Position numbers and translations under genes: made by a program. A DNA stretch of 64,000 nt. Origin: Okapia johnstoni (taxonomy: Eukaryota; Chordata; Mammalia; Artiodactyla; Giraffidae). The notes beneath the pieces are model-generated. The model had not been told where the DNA came from and made no database searches. It saw nothing but the letters and a program-made list of their open reading frames with translations. The stretch lies in contig CM044326.1 of the NCBI GenBank assembly GCA_024291935.2, forward strand, positions 31,619,948 through 31,683,947, written 5' to 3'. This document shows, piece by piece, positions 1 through 36,493 of the stretch (position 1 is the stretch's first letter; the number at the start of each line of letters is the position of its first letter).

Positions 1-64
1 CAGACACGGCTGGGCAACTGACACTCCACGGCCATAGAGGGATGTGCCCAGAGTTTCTTCTACC

Positions 65-210
65 ACTTTAAAAAAAATATTTTTATTTATTTGGCTGCGC
101 TGGGTCTTAGTTGCAGCATGTGGGATCTAGTTCCCTGACCAGGGATCAAACCCGGGCCCCCTGCATTGGGAGCACGGAGTCTTAACCACTGGACCTCCAG
201 GGAAGTCCCT
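65..210 (-). mobile_element. CHR-type SINE
   Basis: Reverse-oriented cetartiodactyl CHR/SINE2-type element. It has an A/T-rich end followed by GGCTGCGCTGGGTCTTAG, a central TTCCCTGACCAGGGATC and a terminal CCAGGGAAGTCCC. Confidence 0.85.
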
Positions 211-345
211 AGCACTTTTATGGTTTTATTTTTCTATATTTAAAACTCAGACACCTCCATCCTGGTACTCAGTGAGAGGTATGACTACAAGTTACTTTCT
301 TCTAGACAGCTGCACACCATCTCAACATTTACCAAAAAGTCCATG

Positions 346-445
346 GGACTTTCCTGGCAGCCCAGTGGTTAAGACACCATGGTTCCACTGCAGGGGCCAC
401 AAGTCCTACCCCAGGTCAGGGGACTAAGATCCCACATCCCACCCC
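346..445 (+). mobile_element. CHR-type SINE fragment
   Basis: Forward-oriented truncated copy starting GGGACTTTCCTGGCAGCCCA and ending at AAGATCCCACATCCC. Confidence 0.8.
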
Positions 446-454
446 CCTCCCCAC

Positions 455-900
455 ATGGGTTTGAGATGCCATCTTCAGTTTACACTAAGTGTCTGTATGC
501 ATTTGAGTAAGTTTCTAGATTACCTGTTCGGCTCTGCTGTTACGCCTCACACGACAGGACACTATAGTTTGATAATTGAAGTTCTGTGATATGAGTTCAC
601 ACCTGTTAGAGCTACACCTATGCTTATTCTTCCATTTTACCAGTTTGCCCAAGTGAAGAAAGGGACGATGTGTGTGTACCAGTTTGTACCATCACTGAGA
701 CTGGGCTATGAGACGCTGGGGGTGAACCCTCTGTGCCAGTGAGTCATGCTCTCCAAGAACATGGTGTCTTCCCATTGCCAAGTCTGTTGGTAATGCTTTG
801 TGGTGTTTTAAAGTTTCAAACAGGTTTGCATTATTTCCTGTTAAGTTTATTCCTGTTGTCAAATGTGCCTTTTTCACTCATTCATCTCCTAGCATCTGTC
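455..900 (-). mobile_element. L1 fragment, antisense
   Basis: AT-rich block whose reverse complement resembles an old L1 ORF2/3' region, for example around TGGTAATGCTTTGTGGTGTT on the plus strand. It is decayed, with no long frame. The family call is from pattern memory only. Confidence 0.55.
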
Positions 901-3029
901 TGTAAGGGCTGCTGATTTCCGAGCGGTCATCTGCACCCCCTTCCTGGACGCTCTGCTGTGGACGGGCTCTGGCGCATCCCCTGCACCGATGGGGCGCAGT
1001 CACGTGTCTCCCACGGTGCTGGTGCCAGCTCCCCCCCAGGGTTCATGCTCCCTGTCCCCCCGCTCAGCTGCTGGGCCAACACTTCTGAGACGGCGCAGGC
1101 CACGCTGGGGACGGTGACCCATCTCCAGCTTTGCTCCGACCTGCCTGGCACTGTGGCTCTTCCGACTCCTTTTTTTTCCAGGTGTCTTGCTCTCTTTCAC
1201 GATAGAGATCTTCTCAGAATGTCTGGTGCCCTCGGCTGTTCACTTGCATTTACCATGGGGACTAAGAGTTGATAGCAGCAGGGGCGGGCTGGGGCCTGGC
1301 AGCTTCGGCAGCTGCCTGTTTCGGCCACCCTCTAGCACGCAGCTGGGAGCTGAGCCCTCTGCTCTGCCCACCCCATGGCCACTCACTGGAAAGGGGTCGC
1401 CATCTTCTGTGGGCCAGTCCTCCCGCCCAATTCTGTGCTGTGCATTCTTGCCCTTCTCAGGGTCCTCTGCAGCCATGTCGGCGGGCCTGCCAGAAGGCAG
1501 ACGGGCACAGGCGTGCCTGGCCCTCTGTGCAGGGCCCTCTGTCTGGGGACCCCCGCTGGGGGAGGGACTGTCTCCTCAGACCTGGGCCTCAGCCTGAGGA
1601 GGCCACCCTGTAAGCACGTGTACCCACGGCACGGGGCGGGGGAAAGGGGTTCTCGTGAGCTCAGGCCGGGAAGGCCGGGGGAGAAGGGACTGGGGGGCCG
1701 ACTTCTGTCAGCCGGGCTCGTCCCTAAAAGATGACGAGGTGCAGACGTGGGGAGACTGGAGGAAGAACTTCCCTGCCGAGGGCACAGCAGGGAGGGACAC
1801 AGAGGATGGACACAGCAGGCCAGTCAGAGTGACCGAGCGGACCCAGCAAGGCCACAGCCAACGGCTGACACTGCCCGAGGGCTGGGAGCAGTAGAGGGAA
1901 GAGGCAGGAGGGTACGACAGGGCAACCACGGTTGGGGGACCCCGAAGGACTCCCTGCCCCCAAGCAGAAACCTGGCAGTCTGAGGAGAGAGGTCTGTACC
2001 TCTTCTCTGCCTCCCCCAGGACCCCCTCTGCTGTGCCGCCTCCCACCTCCTGGCCTCGTCCCCATGCACCTCTCACCCACAGGCACCCCCACCCCTTGGA
2101 AGTACAAACGCAGCAGATCACCCCTGTCCAGGCATCGCCCGGCCCGTCTGCAGGTCCCCCGTCCAGACGGAAGGCCCCCCCCGCCGGCCCCTCCCAAGGA
2201 GCCCTTGCCCGGACAGGTGACACACTTGTGTATTTATGTCTTGGATGGCCTGTCCTGACAGGCTGGCCTCATGGAAGCCAAGCAGCAGCTGGCTTCGGAC
2301 AGGCGTGCGGCTGGTAGGGCAGCCAGAGCCCGCTTCCCTCCTCCACCACCTTTCCACAGAAACCTGGGACCTTGCAGACATCCCCGCAGATGGGTCCAAG
2401 CACAGGGCCGCACAAACTCCACTGAGCCTAGCCTGCCTTAGCCCGGATCCCTCAGGCCTGGCTTTGACCCTGACACACAGGGAATGGTCCATAACTTCTG
2501 GAAGCCTGGCTTCCTTTGCTTGTGAAGCTGCCTCGGGGCCAGGGGAGCTGTGGCCTGTGCACTCGGGGTTGCACGGTGACCGGACAGCAGCACACCCGGC
2601 TGGCTAGGGTGAGACAGGGGTTCCTCCACACCGGGGCCAGCATCAAGCAGGGCCTCCAGGAACGTTTCGGTCATGACTTTGGTTGACAAGTCTCCTGCTG
2701 ACTGCCCGCCTACCTGGTCAGTAGGACACCGTCCAGGCTGTGGGCAGAGTCTCCCCTGACCGGGCTCCCTCCACCTGGCAGCACCCGGGGTTGGGATGGC
2801 CAGCAGAGGTGGACTGCCCACAGCTGTGGGAGGCTGGAAGGGGTGCGCTCACCTTGGTGCCCACCCAGCGCTCTGGGGGAGAGAATGCCAACACTCTGCA
2901 TGGCCCCCAGTCCAGTACCTGCTTGTTACCAGATGCCCTCTGGCCCTCCCCCAGCTCCAGAGGCCCCCCCTCCACCCACACTCCCCCGCCAGGACCCAGG
3001 TTTCCAGAGAGGGGCCCCCTCCAGCTTAC
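900..3029 (-). other. TEX22 intron, unique GC-rich
   Basis: Downstream of the TEX22 donor. I see no exon with the expected Arg-rich TEX22 continuation and no recognisable interspersed repeat. Confidence 0.4.
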
Positions 3030-3194
3030 CCAGTCCTGAGTCTGCGGCTCCTGCTGACTGCTGCTTTGGGCACCTGGCAGGCCCCAGGCCATTGCTGGGT
3101 TTGGTGGTCCCAAGGGCTGCCCCTTCTCCTGGGAAGGCTGCAACTCTGCCTTCTTCCTCAGGAGAGCCTTAAGCGAACACTCCCTGCTGTCCAT
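3030..3194 (-). CDS. TEX22: TEX22 first coding exon (partial gene)
   Basis: This is the first coding exon of testis-expressed 22, a small protein of unknown biochemical function. The minus-strand ATG at 3192-3194 directly follows CTGCAG, an acceptor-like sequence, so it may start the exon. The frame reads MDSRECSLK through SSSQQEPQTQDW, 55 codons in phase 0, and ends at TGG/GTAAGC. Human TEX22, as I recall it, also begins MDSR and has Q.QTQDWV at the same distance. The following exon should read a basic Arg-rich segment containing RRWSVS. I did not find it between 1 and 3029, so it is probably beyond the left edge. TEX22 follows PACS2 in the same orientation in human, which supports both calls. 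Confidence 0.75.
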
Positions 3195-3749
3195 CTGCAG
3201 CCCCCTGGGCGGCTGGCCTGCACCTCTGGGACGAGGTCCCCACAGCTACCTGGGCCCCTCAGGCAGAGGAAGGTCACATTAGGGTCTGCTGGGCTCAGCT
3301 TCCAGCCATTGGCCAGACAGTGCTGGGTGGGCCTCAGCCCGTGAGTCCCAACAGGGTCCACCCCCTTGAGTGTCCTGAGTCCCTCTGCTCCTGCATCCAT
3401 TTTTCTCCACGTGGTCACTCCAGGCCGGGGCAGCTGCAGCCACAGCCCTGCCCCTGCCCCCCTCAGGCTCCCCCAGGAACGCCCCCTCTCCCACCGTGAC
3501 TCCAGCTCCTCGGATGAGCAGCTTCTCGGGACTCTGCCTGCGGGCAGAATGACCAGGAGAGAAAGAAGGGGCCCCCCGCAGCTCTCCCCGCCTGGTTCTT
3601 CCGGACCCCTGTGACCTCACCTCGACGCCCAGCCACACCCCAGGGCCCAGGATCCGTGCCCTTCACCTGTACGACCACGCGTGAAGGGGCCACAGCAGAC
3701 GGCAGCCCGCCCGTCTCCACTCCGCTGAGGGCTGGCAGGGCAGGGGTCA
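3195..3749 (-). other. TEX22 5' region between CpG island and coding exon
   Basis: GC-rich unique sequence. It probably contains the 5' UTR intron of TEX22. No coding exon or repeat was recognised. Confidence 0.4.
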
Positions 3750-4350
3750 GGGGACAGGACAGAGAGTCAAGGGGAGGGAGTCATGCGGTGCAGCGGCCGT
3801 CGGGGAGGCGCGGGACACACCAGGGGCACGAAGACGGGGAGAAGTGGGGTACACAGGTGGCGGGGTACACAAGCTGTGGGGAGGGGCGGGGGATGGGTGG
3901 GTGCGCCGGGTACAGGGGGGGCACGCGGGGGAGGGGCAGAGGGGCGGGGGGCGGGCCCACCGGGGGCGGGGCGGGGCGGGCGGGTCCGGGGGTGGGGCCC
4001 GCAGCGGTTCCAGAAGGCCCGAGAAGGCGGAGCCGAGCCTAAGGAAACTTCCGCTCGACACGGTCCGCCCGGCCGCTTCCGCTTCCGGCACGTCGCGCGC
4101 CTGCGCCCTGACGTCAGTCGCCAGGGGCCGCCCGGGCTTCCGCTGTCCACGCGGACCCTGTCCCGCCCCGGCGTCCATGACCCGGAGCTTCATCTCGGGA
4201 CCGCGAGGAGTCCCGGCCCCGCGTTGCTCGGAGGGGCACGACTCGGAGATGCCCCCAGTTGTCCGCGCCCCGACCCGCGGCCCCCTTGGGTCCCCGCGGC
4301 GTGTGGGGGCTTTGGGAGGTCGGCCCGCGGTGCCTGGACACCGGGCTGCG
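3750..4350 (-). promoter_or_regulatory. CpG island, likely TEX22 promoter and 5' UTR exon
   Basis: This segment is dense in CpG and GGGCGG boxes. Between 4040 and 4120 it has clustered promoter motifs: ETS-like CTTCCGCTTCCGG near 4075-4090, an NRF1-like GCGCGCCTGCGCC near 4096-4107, and a perfect palindromic CRE, TGACGTCA, at 4109-4116. It lies upstream of the TEX22 ATG and downstream of the PACS2 poly(A) signal. The transcription start and any noncoding exon were not resolved. Confidence 0.6.
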
Positions 4351-4389
4351 CCCGCGCCTGGACGGATGGAGGGGCGAGGCTGCTCGAGA

Positions 4390-4440
4390 GGAATCACACA
4401 GCAGGCGAGGGAGGGCCTGGGAGCGCTCCCCGGGTTTATT
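4390..4440 (-). terminator. Poly(A) signal, probable PACS2 3' end
   Basis: Minus-strand AATAAA at 4440-4435 is followed about 35-45 nt downstream by a GU-rich TGCTGTGTG, the usual arrangement for cleavage and polyadenylation. A run of about 18 T (minus strand) at 4535-4553 lies just upstream. It sits roughly 300 nt before the CRE-bearing TEX22 CpG island. Confidence 0.6.
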
Positions 4441-7343
4441 AGTGTCGCATCAGCACCTTAAAATAGTCCACGTGGTCACACATGTGACAGAATCTGTTTC
4501 CCAAAAACGCTATTTACATTAATCCTGTTTTCCATAAAAAAAAAAAAAAAAAGCTAGCAACACGTACATCCTAGAACCCAAACAACGCACAAAGAACTGG
4601 ACGGGGTCTGCAGGAACGCACAGTGGCACCCCTTGGCCTGCAGGGTCAGACCCCAGGGAAAGGGCCCCCAAGCCCGGCCCCTCAGGCCCCTACCAGGAAT
4701 TCAGCTTCCTCTCCGCCGCAGGATAGGAGGGGTTTCTAGAAGGGGATCGAGGGACACGTGTAGGGGTCAGGCAACTGGCCTTTGGGAGTAAGTGGCGCAG
4801 TCTTGTCATGAGGAACGCGTCCTGGGACGAAGGCCAGGCAGGTCTCGGTATCTGCCGGCGAGGACAGCGCAGCACAGCTGGCCCTGGCCGCTCTAATCCT
4901 GCCACCCCTCTCCTCCCTGAGCTATGGCCCTGACACTCGGGATACTGGCCCGTGTGCCCTGAGGAGACGGTGACCCTGGGGACTTAACACAAGGAGAAAG
5001 CAGTAGCCTGGATACAAGGCTGGAGCTGACCTCCCATCTGGCCTGAGTGAGGGTGGAGCCTGCCCATACTGTGCCACAGGCCCATGAGGAGCCTGGCCTT
5101 GCCCGAATGTGACGAGTGGCTTAGCCTTTGAGTCCCAGTGACCTCTGGTCACCCAGTGGGCTGAGAACCCCTGCTCTGCAGGGGCTGCTCCTGTCCTGGG
5201 GGTCACGGTGTGGGCCCTGCATTCCTCACAAGCTGCCCCCACACTGCCCTCCGTGTGCTCACGGCTGCACCTCAGTCACAGGCCGCTTTGGCTTCTGAGT
5301 CATCTTCCTTCAAGGGACAAAGTGCTTTTATCTGTGTCCTCAAAACAGCTCCATGAGGTAGGCGGGGGAAGTGTTGACTGTCCCCAATCACATGATGGGG
5401 AAACCGAGGCACCGGCGTGAGCAGAGCCCGGGTCTCTAAGTGAGTCATGGTGGCTGGGGGCTGTCTGTATGACCTCCAGGGCCCAGGAACAGTGTGGCCG
5501 GCCCAAGGTGGAGGTGCTGGGTGTCTTCTTGTGGGTACGAGGACAGCTCACAGCTGGGTGGGACGGGACAGCCCTTTTTGGCCCCTTCCTCTAAAACTAG
5601 CTCCGCAGCTGGAAAGCTAAGTCAAGGGCGTGTCAGCCACACCTCCTTTGAGTGTGACCTCTAAAAAGGAAACTCAAGGAGCAGTATCCCGGACGCTGAA
5701 GCCAGTGGTGAGAACGAGGGCACGGAAACTCACGGGTCCCAGGCAGCTACTGGGTGTAGCCACAGGGTCCTCGGCTCAGTGGCCTACACCCTCACCCAGG
5801 TCCTTCCCAGGGAGGGGTAGGGCCCCTGGTCCAAGGGCATGCTCAGATCTGTCTGCCTGCCAGGCCCAAAACTCTTGGCCATGGACACTCAGACCCTGTA
5901 CAGCCACCTGGGGGAGGAGGTAAGCAGGTTGGTCACAGGTAAGAAAACTGGACCGTCCTCCACCCCCGAGTGGGACCCTTCCATGCCATGGGCTGTTGGA
6001 GTCCTGTTCTCCAACAGAGCAGGGAAGACCTGCAGCCTGTCTCGCGTTTGGCACTGTTTTTCTGAGCGCAGCCTGTGTGGTTCTCAGCCCTAGAAAACGG
6101 GGCTCAAAGCCCCTGGGTGGGCCACCCCAGGCCTGCAGCCATAGTGACCAGGCAGAGCTGGTGGGCTCTTCCTGTGGAATCCTGGGGGGCAGGGCTGGGG
6201 CAGAGCAGGAGGACTGGAAGGGACCCCGGCCTTGGGTCAGGAGACCCACTGCCTACTGCACAGGGAGGGGGAGGGCAGGGTGCCCCACCTCCCTGGGGAC
6301 CCAAACCCCAAATCTTGTGCTCTGAGGAGCCTAGCCTAGACAGGCGGAGCCACAGCTGCACCCATGGCTCCAACGGGGATCAGGCCCCTACGGTTTGGCC
6401 ACTTGCCTGAGCCTCACTGGCCACATTAGTGGTGCAGGTGACAGACACCTGCCAGGCCCAGACACCGCCAGTCAGCAGGCAGGGACAGGGTGGGGGCAGG
6501 CGGTGGAGCTGAGGAGGCAACTGTTGGGGGCAGGATGACTCGCAGAAGCAAAGCGGTGCCTCGGGGCAGGGAAGGGCGCGGGAAGCGGGGGCTGGGACCC
6601 GAAGCGGGGGGGCTGGGACCCGGGCAGCGCGGCTGGCTCTGCCTCAGCCCTCAGGGGCTGCTGGGACTTCATAAGAGCAACGTCTGTTTGGCAGCTACAT
6701 TATAACATGTATTTAAAAGCATTAAAAATATCCGCTACTATAAAACCTCCACTGCCCCCGGCGGCTGGAGTTCATTGGGATCCAGAGTGGGCGGTGCTGG
6801 GGCCTCTCTCGGCTGGTGGGCGGCGGGGGGTGCCCAGGGCGGGGCTGACTGGCCTGTGTTCTGCTCAGGACGTCCCTGACAGAAGGCTGGCCTCTGGCCC
6901 CCGGCCCCCCAGCTCGCTGCCTGGGCACAGGCAGCCTGGGGTCCACGGGGCCATCCGCAGGACCCCCGCTCCCTGAGGCAGCAGAGTAGTCCTGGCTTTC
7001 AGAAAGGACAGGACACGAAGGCAAGAACCCTTCTTGTTGGGGGGACTGGGTGGTGGGGGAAGTCCTGAGGCCAAAACACACCTTCCGTGGTCCCGCCTGC
7101 CCTCCCACCCCCACCGGGACATTCTGGTTAATAGGCAGAGCAGTTACGGGCTCCCGGTGGGGGCCGCCCCGTTAGTCTCCAGGTTGTGAGCGCGTTCATA
7201 CTTAAGACTGTCTCTCTCTGGGGTTTTAAGGGTCTGTCTCTGTGGTAAACTGAAATGTGAACAGAAAAGCAGCTGGGCCCTCCCGGCCGCGGCCATCGTG
7301 GGGCTGCAGGGCGGGAACTGGCACGGCGCCCCGGCAGGCGGGG
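4410..7343 (-). other. PACS2: PACS2 3' UTR, presumptive extent
   Basis: No further PACS2 coding sequence follows the stop. The first 150 nt are moderately AT-rich and UTR-like. The only canonical AATAAA found before the next promoter is at 4435-4440, so I extend the UTR to about 4410, roughly 2.9 kb. This end is inferred. A shorter UTR ending near the AT-rich patch at 6695-6760 is possible. Confidence 0.5.
6695..6760 (-). terminator. Candidate alternative proximal poly(A) region
   Basis: This is an isolated AT-rich island in GC-rich sequence about 600 nt after the stop. The minus strand contains TTTTTAATG, AAATACATG and TATAATG but no exact AATAAA. It may be a weak alternative 3' end or just a conserved UTR patch. 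Confidence 0.25.
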
Positions 7344-32214
<24,871 letters not shown>

Positions 32215-32565
32215 AGCGAAGGAGACGCATGGAAGGAGTTAATGTTCACCAGGATGGACCATATCCTGGGCAATGAAGCAACACTTCACACACACGCTAA
32301 AAGACCCGGAGTCACACACTTGATATTCTCGGACGAGAATGGAGTTGGCTAGAAACCAGCAACGGGCAGACGACTGGAAAACATCAGCTACTTGGGAAAC
32401 TCACCCCCACTCTGAGAAATCACCAGCAGGACACAGAGGAGGCTGGGGGAACATTAGACTTGTTTTGTGTGCAATGAAAGTGAGAAACAAGACGTCAAGA
32501 ATTGTGGGAGCGGCTAAAGCGGCACCGAGAGGGGAGTTCACAGCATGAGATGCTTACAGTGGGAG
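32215..32565 (+). mobile_element. L1 ORF2 fragment (first part of an interrupted L1)
   Basis: Contains the degenerate L1 ORF2 signature GGGAGCGGCTAAAGCGGCAC. It is separated from the next L1 part by a duplicated 23-nt GAGAGACCCTCCCCACCGCA... tract (32566-32614) and a CHR SINE. Confidence 0.7.
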
Positions 32566-32639
32566 AGAGACCCTCCCCACCGCACAGCCTGAGAGAGACC
32601 CTCCCCACCGCACAGTCTAAGAATTCAGGGACCACGGGC

Positions 32640-32840
32640 TCAGTCTCTGCAGCAGGAACATCCCACAGGCCGCTGGGTGACTAAGCTCGTGAGCAGCAGC
32701 TACTGAGCCCCACGCCTAAAGCCCGTGCTCCGCAACAAGAGAAGCCGCCCAGGGGAGAAGCCTGAGCTCCAGGCTAGAGAAAGTGTGTGCAGCCACGGAG
32801 ACCCAGTGCAGCCAAGAGTTATCACCATCTTCATAAAACA
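32640..32840 (+). mobile_element. CHR-type SINE 3' portion
   Basis: Contains AGCCCGTGCTCCGCAACAAG and ends AGACCCAGTGCAGCCAAGAG, the CHR-2-like tail region. The head is missing or diverged. Confidence 0.75.
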
Positions 32841-32849
32841 GGTAATAAT

Positions 32850-33276
32850 AAAGAAGCTGAATTAATGACTAAAAACATGTGAAAAAGAAAACGTCAGTAA
32901 CACCAATCCTACAAAATATCTTCCAGAAAACAGAAAAGAGTGTTTCTCACCTCATTGTATCGGTTAGTAAACACCCTGATACCAGCACCAGCAACAGACA
33001 AAACAGTATTAAAAAGGGACTGCAGAACAGTATTCCTTCATGTAAACATCTTCAACAAAATATTAGCAAGTTGAATTCAGACATATATGAAAGGAATAAT
33101 CAATAACATGCCATAACCAAAGGGGGTTGGTTTGCAAGGTTGGTTCACTATTTGAAATCAATCTAATACATGTCAACAGACTAAATACAAAAACCGTAAG
33201 ATCTCAACTGATTCAGAAAAACTTCTGATAAAATTCTATATGCTTTCATGATTAAAAACTCTGCGTGAACCAGGAA
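32850..33276 (+). mobile_element. L1 ORF2 fragment, left of the BovB insertion
   Basis: Frame-broken L1 ORF2 sequence with ATATTAGCAAGTTGAATTCA and GCAAGGTTGGTTCACTATTT. It stops at GTGAACCAGGAA (33265-33276), which is duplicated at 36494, where the L1 resumes. Confidence 0.85.
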
Positions 33277-33452
33277 GAGCTTCCTTTGTGGCTCAGCTGG
33301 TAAAGAACCCACCTGCAATGCAGGAGACCTGGGTTTGATCCCTGGGTTGGGAAGATCCCCTGGAGAAGGGAAAGGCCACCAACTCCAGTATTCTGGCCTG
33401 GAGAATCCCATGGACTGTATAGTCCATGGGGTCACAAAGAGTCCATAAGTCT
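33277..33452 (+). mobile_element. Bov-tA SINE, 5' partner of the composite insertion
   Basis: Has the Glu-tRNA-like head GAGCTTCCTTTGTGGCTCAG and the Bov-A body through TCCATGGGGTCACAAAGAG. It joins BovB sequence directly, without an intervening target duplication that I could see. Confidence 0.93.
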
Positions 33453-36400
33453 CTCATCCTTCTCCATCAGAGGGCAGACAGAATGAAAACCACAATCACA
33501 GAAAACTAATGCAACTGATCACATGGACCACAGCCTGGTCTAACTCAATGAAATCATGAGCCATGCCATGTAGGGCCACCCAGGATGGATGGGTCGTGGT
33601 GGAGAGTTCTAACAAAACATGGTCCACTGGAGAAGGGAATGGCAAACCACTTCAGTCTTCTTGCCTTGAGAATCCCATGAACAGTATAAAAAGGCAAAAA
33701 GATAGGACACTGAAAGATGAACTCCCCAGGTCGGTAGGTGACGAATATGTTACTGGAGATCAGTGGAGAAATAACTCCAGAGAGAATGATGGGATGGAGC
33801 CAAAACAACACCACCACCCAGTTGTGGATGGGACAGGTGATAGAAGCAAGATTCGATGCTGTTAAGAGCAATATTGAATAGGAACCTGGAATGTTAGGTC
33901 CATGAATCAAGACAAATTGGAAGTGGTCAAACAGGATATGGCAAGAGTGAACATCAACACTTTATGAATCAACGAACTAAAACGGACTAGAAAGGGAGAA
34001 TTTAACTCGATGACCATTATATCTACTACTGTGGGTAAGAATCCCTTAGAAGAAATGGGGTAGCCCTCATAGTCAACAAGAGTCTGAAATGCAGTACTTG
34101 GATGCAATCTCAAAAATGACAGAATGATCTCTTGTTCATTTCCAAGGCAAACCATTCAATATCACAGTAATCCAAGTCTATGCCCCAACCAGTAATGCTG
34201 AAGAAGCTGAAGTTGAACGGTTCTATAAAGACCTACAAGAACTTCTGGAACTAACACCCAAAAAAGATGTCCTTTTCATTATAGGGGACTGGAATGCAAA
34301 AGTTGGGAGTCAAGAGATACCTGGGGTGACAGGCAAATTTGGCCTTGGAGGACAGAATGAAGCAGGACAAAGGCTAACAGTTTTGCCAAGAGAGCGCACT
34401 GGACATAGCAAACACCCTCTTCCAACAACACAAGAGAAGACTCTACACATGGACATCACCAGATGTCAATACCAAAATCACACTGATTAATAGATTCAAG
34501 GGATTAGATCTGATAGACAGAGTGCCTGAAGAACTATGGATGGAGGTTCGTGACACTGTACAGGAGGCAGTGATCAAGACCATCCTCAAGAAAAAGAAAT
34601 GCAAAAAGGCAAAACGGTTGTCTGAGGAGCCCTTACAAATAGCTGTGAAAAGAAGAGAGGCTAAAGTCAAAAGAGAAAAGGAAAGATATTCCCATTTGAA
34701 TGCAGAGTTCCAAAGAATAGCAAGGAGAGATAAGAATGCCTTCCTCAGTGATCATTGCAAAGAAATAGAGGGAAACAATAGAATGGGAAAGACTAGAGAT
34801 CTCTTCAAGAAAATTAGAGATACCAAGGGAACATTTCACGCAAAGATGGGCACAACAAAGGACAGAAATGGTATGGACCTAACAGAAGCAGAAGATATTA
34901 AGAAGAGGTGGCAAGAATACACAGAACAACTGTACAAAAAAAATCTTAATGACCCAGATAATCACGATGGTGTGATCACTCACCTAGAGCCAGACATCCT
35001 GGAGTCTGAAGTCAAGTGGGCCTTAAGAAAGCATCACTACGAGCAAAGCTAGTGGAGGTAATGGGATTCCAGTTGAGTTATTTTAAACCCTAAAAGATGA
35101 TGCTGTGAAAGTGCTGCACTCAATACGCCAGCAAATTGAAAAACTCAGCAGTGGCCACAGGACTGGAAAAGGTCAGTTTTCATTTCAATCCCAAAGAAAG
35201 GCAATGCCAAAGAATGCTCAAACTACCACACAATTGCACTCATCTCACACGCTAGCAAAGTAATGCTCAAAATCCTCTAAGCCAGGCTTCAACAGTATGT
35301 GAACTGTGAACCTCCAGATGTTCAAGTTGGATTCAGAAAAGACAGAGGAACTAGAAATCAAATTGCCAACATCCGCTGGATCATCGAAAAAGCAAGAGAG
35401 TTCCAGAAAAATATCTATTTCTGCTTTATTGACTATGCCAAAGCCTTTGACTGTGTGGATCACAACAAACGCCGGAAAATTCTTAAAGAGAAGGGAATAC
35501 CAGACCACCTGACCTGCCTCTTGAGAAACTTGTATGCAGGTCAAGAAGCAAGTTAGAACTGGACATGGAACAACACACTGGTTCCAAATAGGGAAAGGAA
35601 TATGTCAAGGCTGGATATTGTCACCCTGCTTATTTAACTTATATGCAGAGTACATCATGAGAAACGCTGGGCTGCATGAAGCACAAGAGGGAATCAAGAT
35701 TGCCGGGAGAAATATCAATAACCTCAGATATGCAGATGGCACCACCCTTATGGCAGAAAGTGAAGAGGAACTAAAGAGCCTCTTCAATGAAAGTGAAAGA
35801 GGAGAGTGAAAAAGTTGGCTTAAAGCTCAACGTTCAGAAAACTAAGTTCATGGCATCCAGTTCCATCACTTCATGGCAAATAGATGGGGAAACAATGGAA
35901 ACAGTGAGAGACTTTATTTTGGGGGCTCCAAAATCACTGCAGATGGTGACTGCAGCCATGAAATTAAAAGCTGCTTTGGAAGAAAAGCTATGACCAACCT
36001 AGACAGCATATTAAAAACCAGAGACGTTATTTTGCCAACAAAGGTCCATCTAGTCAAAGCTATGGTTTTTCCAGTGGTCATGTATGGATGTGAGAGTTGG
36101 ACTGTAAAGAAAGCTGAGCACCAAAGAACTGATGCTTTTGAACTGTGGTGTTGGAGAAGACTCTGGAGAGTCCCTTGGACTGCAAGGAGATCAAACCAGT
36201 CCATCCTAAAGGAAATCAGTCCTGAATATTCATTTGAAGGACTGATGCTGAAGCTGAAGGTCCAATACTTTGGCCACCTAATGAGTAGGGTGACTCATTG
36301 GAAAAGACCCTGATGCTGGGAAAGATTGAAGGCAGGAGGAGATGGGGACGACAGAGGATGAGATAGTTGGATGGCATCACCAACTCGATGGACATGAGTG

Positions 36401-36493
36401 TGAGCAAGCTCCAGGAGTTAGTGACGGACTGGGAGGCCTGGCGTGCTGCAGTCCATGGGGTCGCAAAGAGTTGGACATGACTGAGCTGAATCT
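33453..36493 (+). mobile_element. Near-full-length BovB (RTE) LINE, inactive
   Basis: About 3.0 kb. The endonuclease-coding part is at roughly 33890-34400, the linker at 34522-35052 and the reverse transcriptase at about 35250-35990. The C-terminal part runs to 36313, and the 3' end is at GACTGAGCTGAATCT. The open frame is broken by several frameshifts and stops. In the RT active site the catalytic second Asp of YADD is Gly (TATGCAGATGGC, 35729-35740), so it cannot encode active RT. It is antisense to PACS2. Confidence 0.95.

Noticed and set aside
33277..33360. tRNA genes at SINE heads (also 61772, 61891 and reverse copies)
   Set aside because: The B-box-like GGTTCGATCC pieces belong to Glu-tRNA-derived Bov-tA SINEs and are attached to SINE bodies. 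They are not functional tRNA genes.
34522..36313. Cellular reverse-transcriptase-like gene
   Set aside because: It is a degenerate BovB element with frameshifts and a mutated active site.
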